Below are positions 6,821 through 9,758 of a DNA stretch of 9,758 nt, piece by piece. The notes beneath the pieces are model-generated. The model did no database searches. It saw nothing but the letters and a program-made list of their open reading frames with translations, and was not told where the DNA came from. The stretch is from the NCBI GenBank assembly GCA_012728445.1, contig JAAYFA010000229.1, forward strand, positions 1-9,758. The letters are read 5' to 3'. Both the position numbers and the translations under genes were made by a program. This DNA comes from Clostridiales bacterium. Lineage in GTDB: Bacteria; Bacillota; Clostridia; Oscillospirales; Acutalibacteraceae. Within the stretch, counting starts at the first letter, position 1. Each line of letters starts with the position of its first letter.

Positions 6821-7813
6821 TTATTTTTCTGACAATACCTTGTCAGCCCAATCGACAACATCTTGGTATACGACTTCTTTGTCGATCTCATTTAAAATTT
6901 CATGACGGTAGTTTTTGTACAGTTTCATGATCACATTTTTATGACCGGTGCTTTTCAAATCACGGTATACTTGAAGGATTCCTTTGCCGTAACCGCCAAC
7001 AGGATCCGATTGCCCGGAAATCAGTAGCATCGGAAGGACAAAAGGTACATTGGTATACCAAGACTTACCCGAAACGCTGTGGAGCACCATGGACATGTCA
7101 CGATAGCCTACTGCGGTAAAAAGAAAACCACAATATTTATCCGCTATGTACTTGTCTACCTGCTCGGCATCCCTTGAAAGCCAGTCAAACGGTGTTTTCG
7201 GTTTTTCGATTTTTTTATTAAATGCGCCAAAGGCCATTTTATTGATAAACTCACTGCGATAGCGGCTGCCTTTAATTTTCGCAACCATATTCGCGAGCTT
7301 AATTGCAACACCTGCCATAGGATTGGTGCCGCTTGTGCCGCAAAAAACAGCACCGGCCAAATCACCACCAAATTTTTCGCAATAGCTGCGGGCGATAAAA
7401 GAACCCATGCTATGACCGAATAATATAATGGGTTTGTCCGGATATTCCCCTTTTGCTATATCGGTAAGTTGCTTTGCGTCATTGACAAAACCAAGCCAGC
7501 CATCTCTTTCTCCAAAATAACCCAAATCGTCATCATTGGCTACCGATTTACCGTGACCGATGTGGTCATTGGCGAAAGCAGCGTAACCGTTCTCACAAAG
7601 AAACTTTGCAAAATCTTCGTACCTATCGCTGTGTTCAGCCATACCGTGAGCAATTTGAATAACAGCTTTGATTTGCGAGGCATCTTTCGGCGCCCAACTC
7701 TGCGCATAAATATCCGACAGGCCTGTAAATGAGCTGAATGAATACTCGTTCTTTAAAATTTCCAGGGTAGTTACCTCCCCATTACTTTGATTTGTTTCAA
7801 GTATATACAACAT
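6821..7813 (-). CDS. Alpha/beta hydrolase, monoacylglycerol lipase / lysophospholipase-like (serine hydrolase)
   Basis: From the ATG at 7813 the protein has 330 residues, a cytosolic alpha/beta hydrolase of the Hydrolase_4 (monoacylglycerol lipase-like) type without a signal peptide. HGMAEHSDRY (56-65) forms the oxyanion region. The nucleophile elbow is GHSMG (133-137, Ser135); the acid is Asp270 in GQSDPVG and the base His304 in YRHEILNE, so the triad is complete. A lid region lies between about 160 and 245. The likely substrate is a monoacylglycerol or lysophospholipid ester, by family only. The start is unclear. The ATG at 7813 has no ribosome-binding site and sits 5 bases after a TATAAT, so it could be leaderless. 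GGGGAGG (7780-7774) instead points to CTG at 7765 (codon 17), giving 314 residues. It is the first gene of a unit with the flavodoxin-like gene. Confidence 0.88.
   Translation of the reverse strand: MLYILETNQSNGEVTTLEILKNEYSFSSFTGLSDIYAQSWAPKDASQIKAVIQIAHGMAEHSDRYEDFAKFLCENGYAAFANDHIGHGKSVANDDDLGYFGERDGWLGFVNDAKQLTDIAKGEYPDKPIILFGHSMGSFIARSYCEKFGGDLAGAVFCGTSGTNPMAGVAIKLANMVAKIKGSRYRSEFINKMAFGAFNKKIEKPKTPFDWLSRDAEQVDKYIADKYCGFLFTAVGYRDMSMVLHSVSGKSWYTNVPFVLPMLLISGQSDPVGGYGKGILQVYRDLKSTGHKNVIMKLYKNYRHEILNEIDKEVVYQDVVDWADKVLSEK
7763..7780 (-). promoter_or_regulatory. Ribosome-binding site pointing to a CTG start (hydrolase gene)
   Basis: GGGGAGG (7780-7774) lies 8 bases before CTG (7765-7763) in the hydrolase frame. 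From there the protein would begin (M)EILKNEYSFSSF, close to where relatives start. No ATG, GTG or TTG is in frame at usable spacing after this site. Confidence 0.45.
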
Positions 7814-7818
7814 TTCTG

Positions 7819-7847
7819 ATTATACCACGTTTAAAATAAATTGTAAT
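7819..7847 (-). promoter_or_regulatory. Extended -10 promoter of the hydrolase-flavodoxin unit
   Basis: On the minus strand ATTACA (7847-7842), a 17-base spacer and TATAAT (7824-7819) preceded by TGG form an extended -10 promoter (TGGTATAAT). The predicted start of transcription, 6-7 bases past the -10, falls on the ATG at 7813. The mRNA is therefore either leaderless for that ATG or has a ~48-base leader for the CTG at 7765. Confidence 0.65.
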
Positions 7848-7850
7848 GCT

Positions 7851-7944
7851 TTTGTCGTTTCTTTGTCGTTTTCTCCACATTCATTTAGTCGTCGCACATT
7901 ATTTCATTCACAAAGCACATTTCATCGTTTTATTTGAGCACATT
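7851..7944. repeat. Repeats upstream of the hydrolase promoter: TTTGTCGTTT x2 and four (G/C)CACATT heptamers
   Basis: The 10-mer TTTGTCGTTT occurs at 7851-7860 and 7862-7871, starting 3 bases upstream of the -35 box. Heptamers CCACATT (7875), GCACATT (7894), GCACATT (7915) and GCACATT (7938) follow at steps of 19, 21 and 23 bases, about two helical turns. They fill half of the 260-base gap between the MATE and hydrolase genes. They may be regulator sites, but the stretch is of low complexity. I see no gene or convincing MATE terminator in the rest of the gap. Confidence 0.4.
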
Positions 7945-8073
7945 AGCTGCTTTCTCCCACTCTTTTTTATCCGTTTATTCAGTCGAGTAATACTTATTTG
8001 CAGCACTGTAGCAAAGGTAGCCCATAGCAGTTAGGGAATGTTCAACGTTATATTGCTCTTGCAAGCTGTTCGA

Positions 8074-9426
8074 TCAACTGCTCTTCAAAGAGATTTTACG
8101 AAACTCGACTTTGACTAATAAGAGCATGCCGAGGGCTCCTGTCCAGACTGTGAAGACAATGCCCCACCATACGCCCGTAAGGCCCAGACCCAGCGTAACA
8201 CCCAGAAAATTAAAAAGAATCAATGGCATAACCAGTTGGCGGTAGATACCGATCCAAATAGCGTAATTGGGCTTTTTCAGCCCTTGCAACATGGACAGAC
8301 AGGTGTTAATGATGATATATCCGATAAAGGCCAAAAACTCAATGCGCAGATAGCTCGTGCCTTCTGAAATGACCTTTGGATCATTGTTGAAAATGCCAAT
8401 CAGAAAGGGGGCAAAGGGGTAGATCAGAGCCATACCAACCGCCATAATGACAATGCCGATTTTGAGTGAAATCTTGTAAGTCTGCCATACACGATCCATT
8501 TTGCCGGCACCAAAGTTTTGTCCCACCAAGGCAAGTGTTGCCGTATTAAGGCCCAGGGCCGGTAGCAGGGCCAGTTGTTCAAGACGCACGGCTGCGCCAT
8601 AACCGGCCGTGCTCGCGTCGTTGCCGAACCGGTAAATGTAGTAGTTGATAACGAAAATGCCAACAGCAATCGTCAGCATATTCAGAATGGCCGGCACTCC
8701 TTGGGACAGAATCTCGACCTGACTCTTGAAGCTAAAAGATTTCAAGGCCTTGACCGATATCCTGTACCCGATCATTTTTTTGACCTTATAAGCAAGATAA
8801 ACACTACCGGCAAGCTGGCAGATGATAGTGGCGATGGCCAAGCCGAGCGTTCCCAGTTTAGGCAACCCAAACCAGCCGAAGATCAGAAGAGGATCTAAGA
8901 TAAGGTTTAAAAGGAATCCGGCGATTAAAAAGTTGCGGTAGGGTTTGGTCTGCCCTATCGAAACAAGAAAGGCTTTCAGTGTCGAGTTTATTCCAAAGAA
9001 AAGCGTGCCGACATAGATGCTGCGGACATAACGTACACCCATCGTAAAAGCTTCGTCTTGAGCGCCCAGAAATGACAGCAAGGCGGGGGCGAAAAAGTAT
9101 CCCGCAATGGTGAGAGCCAAACTAACGGCAACGGTCAGAATTAAGCCGTTAATCGATAATGCTCTGACCTTGAGCTTATCCTTCTTGCCGACTGCATTAG
9201 ACAAAGTGGCCGTCAGCCCTGTGCCGATACCGGAAGTGACCGCGAGCAAAATAAAAAAAACAGAGAATGAGACAGACATACCAGCGAGTGAAGCCGTCCC
9301 GAGTTTGCCGGCATAAAATGTATCGACCACATTAAACATTGTATTGAAAAACATCCCGATGCTCGTGGGAATAGCCATCCGAAGTAAATGCTTTCTTACA
9401 GATCCTTCAGTTAACAGTTCGTTCAT
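8074..9426 (-). CDS. MATE-family multidrug/cation antiporter
   Basis: This 450-residue protein has about 12 hydrophobic helices, the size and pattern of MATE transporters, which export drugs or metabolites in exchange for Na+ or H+. Helix 1 contains the family stretch RMAIPTSIGMFFNTMFNVVD (16-35) followed by TFYAGKLG, with Asp35 at the place of the conserved helix-1 aspartate. The repeat of the fold shows in the second half (about 235-450), with QGVPAILNML and ALGLNTATLALVGQNFGAGK. The substrate cannot be read from the sequence. The ATG at 9426 is preferred; a TTG at 9432 is 5 bases after GAGAGG and would add two residues. It has its own promoter, and a 260-base gap separates it from the hydrolase gene. 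No adjacent MarR- or TetR-type regulator is visible. Confidence 0.9.
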   Translation of the reverse strand: MNELLTEGSVRKHLLRMAIPTSIGMFFNTMFNVVDTFYAGKLGTASLAGMSVSFSVFFILLAVTSGIGTGLTATLSNAVGKKDKLKVRALSINGLILTVAVSLALTIAGYFFAPALLSFLGAQDEAFTMGVRYVRSIYVGTLFFGINSTLKAFLVSIGQTKPYRNFLIAGFLLNLILDPLLIFGWFGLPKLGTLGLAIATIICQLAGSVYLAYKVKKMIGYRISVKALKSFSFKSQVEILSQGVPAILNMLTIAVGIFVINYYIYRFGNDASTAGYGAAVRLEQLALLPALGLNTATLALVGQNFGAGKMDRVWQTYKISLKIGIVIMAVGMALIYPFAPFLIGIFNNDPKVISEGTSYLRIEFLAFIGYIIINTCLSMLQGLKKPNYAIWIGIYRQLVMPLILFNFLGVTLGLGLTGVWWGIVFTVWTGALGMLLLVKVEFRKISLKSS

Positions 9427-9484
9427 GTTCAAAGCCGCCTCTCTTGTCTAATGAACCATAGATCTTGTTGTAACTTTATTCTTT

Positions 9485-9513
9485 ATTGTAATGTATTTAA
9501 ATCTATACTTCAA
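9485..9513 (-). promoter_or_regulatory. Promoter of the MATE gene
   Basis: On the minus strand TTGAAG (9513-9508) and TACAAT (9490-9485) are separated by 17 bases. The leader to the ATG at 9426 would be about 52 bases. No riboswitch fold is evident in it. Confidence 0.5.
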
Positions 9514-9520
9514 TGTATTT
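9490..9520. repeat. Direct repeat AATGTATTT bracketing the MATE promoter
   Basis: The 9-mer AATGTATTT occurs at 9490-9498 and 9512-9520, 22 bases apart. One copy abuts the -10 box and the other overlaps the -35 box. Two helical turns of spacing on a promoter fits an operator for a dimeric or tandem-binding regulator, though the region is AT-rich. Confidence 0.4.
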
Positions 9521-9565
9521 TTGAAAATAAATCTTGTCCGGGCGATTTTTATAACAGTCATGGTA

Positions 9566-9607
9566 GGAATGACAGGTCTTAAAGATGCCTGCTTTCCGGT
9601 TTTTTTG
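9566..9607 (+). terminator. Hairpin with T-tract on the plus strand, no gene upstream
   Basis: GGAA/TTCC and CAGG/CCTG form a two-part stem (9566-9597) around an 11-base loop, followed by GG and seven T residues (9600-9606). It looks like an intrinsic terminator read left to right. No plus-strand gene precedes it, however: the nearest feature to the left is the divergent MATE promoter. Confidence 0.35.
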
Positions 9608-9665
9608 TAAAGAAAAACCAACCTATTATAGATACGAACATTGTATCAATAACAGATTGGTCTTT
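9608..9665 (-). terminator. Long imperfect hairpin, probable terminator of a minus-strand gene entering from the right
   Basis: Two 19-base arms (9617-9635 and 9643-9661) pair at 16 of 19 positions around the 7-base loop GAACATT. Read on the minus strand, the stem ends TTGGTTTTTCTTT, a good T-tract. Read on the plus strand it ends TTGGTCTTTTGG, which is weaker. It lies about 40 bases after the stop codon of the small open tail at the right edge. Confidence 0.5.
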
Positions 9666-9692
9666 TGGCAAAGGTACTAACTATTGATAAAA

Positions 9693-9753
9693 TGCACCGC
9701 TCAAATCAAATCGTTAAAATTTGCACCGCTTTTGCACACCCCTGCGGGTGCAT
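9693..9753. repeat. TGCACCGCT repeats and a small hairpin at the right edge
   Basis: TGCACCGCT occurs at 9693-9701 and 9722-9730 (29 bases apart), then TGCACACCC (9733-9741) and its inverted relative GGGTGCA (9747-9753). CACCC/GGGTG can form a short hairpin with loop CTGC near 9736-9751. The function is unknown; it may be the end of a repeat element cut by the window. Confidence 0.4.
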
Positions 9754-9757
9754 TATT
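9701..9757 (-). CDS. Possible C-terminal end of a gene entering from the right edge (unrecognised)
   Basis: On the minus strand one frame is open from the right edge for 18 codons, reading NNAPAGVCKSGANFNDLI, and stops at a TGA (9703-9701). The support is weak: an open frame this short is expected by chance. What favours it is the terminator-like hairpin about 40 bases further on in the same direction. The family is not recognised. Otherwise the 330 bases right of the MATE gene contain no gene I can support. Confidence 0.2.
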   Translation of the reverse strand, partial: NNAPAGVCKSGANFNDLI

Positions 9758-9758
9758 A

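Noticed and set aside
7846..8034. Plus-strand 62-codon frame rich in Phe, Leu, His and Cys
   Set aside because: It has an ATG but no ribosome-binding site, its start overlaps the opposite-strand hydrolase promoter, and it is built largely from the T-rich repeats of the gap.
8041..8073. Terminator for the MATE gene just after its stop codon
   Set aside because: Only short palindromes (CTTGCAAG and a CTCTT/AAGAG pair) are present, with no stable stem and no T-tract on the minus strand.

Overview
The window reads as a low-to-middle GC Firmicutes chromosome, most likely a member of the Clostridia. The grounds are strong AGGAGG-type ribosome-binding sites, sigma-A-like promoters, a Na+-type V-ATPase operon and a long clostridial-style PRPP synthetase. 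No rRNA, tRNA, CRISPR array or insertion sequence was recognised.

Left part (1-3476, minus strand): the promoter-proximal end of a V-type ATPase operon, in the order ntpF (peripheral stalk) - ntpI (membrane stator) - ntpK (rotor ring) - ntpE (peripheral stalk, cut by the left edge). This matches the start of the Enterococcus hirae ntpFIKECGABDHJ operon, so the catalytic genes should lie just beyond position 1. NtpK keeps all the Na+-ligand positions known from E. hirae. The genes are tightly packed and a promoter is visible ahead of ntpF.

Middle (3547-6262, plus strand): a divergent promoter drives a cation diffusion facilitator gene. It carries an in-frame TAA exactly between its membrane domain and its cytoplasmic domain, and its expected start codon is ATA, so it is called a pseudogene. 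Next comes a PRPP synthetase gene with its own promoter and a clear intrinsic terminator.

Right part (6309-9513, minus strand): a two-gene unit (alpha/beta hydrolase, then a small flavodoxin-like protein) with an extended -10 promoter placed almost on the hydrolase ATG. Upstream of it is a MATE-family efflux gene whose promoter is bracketed by direct repeats. The last 330 bases hold no complete gene. They contain hairpins with T-tracts, TGCACCGCT repeats and perhaps the last codons of a minus-strand gene entering from the right.

The genes are mostly housekeeping and transport, and I see no defence system or new multi-gene system. The points most worth a second look are the broken CDF gene, the unusual start regions of the CDF and hydrolase genes, the flavodoxin-like protein with an altered phosphate loop, and the phased repeats in the intergenic regions.
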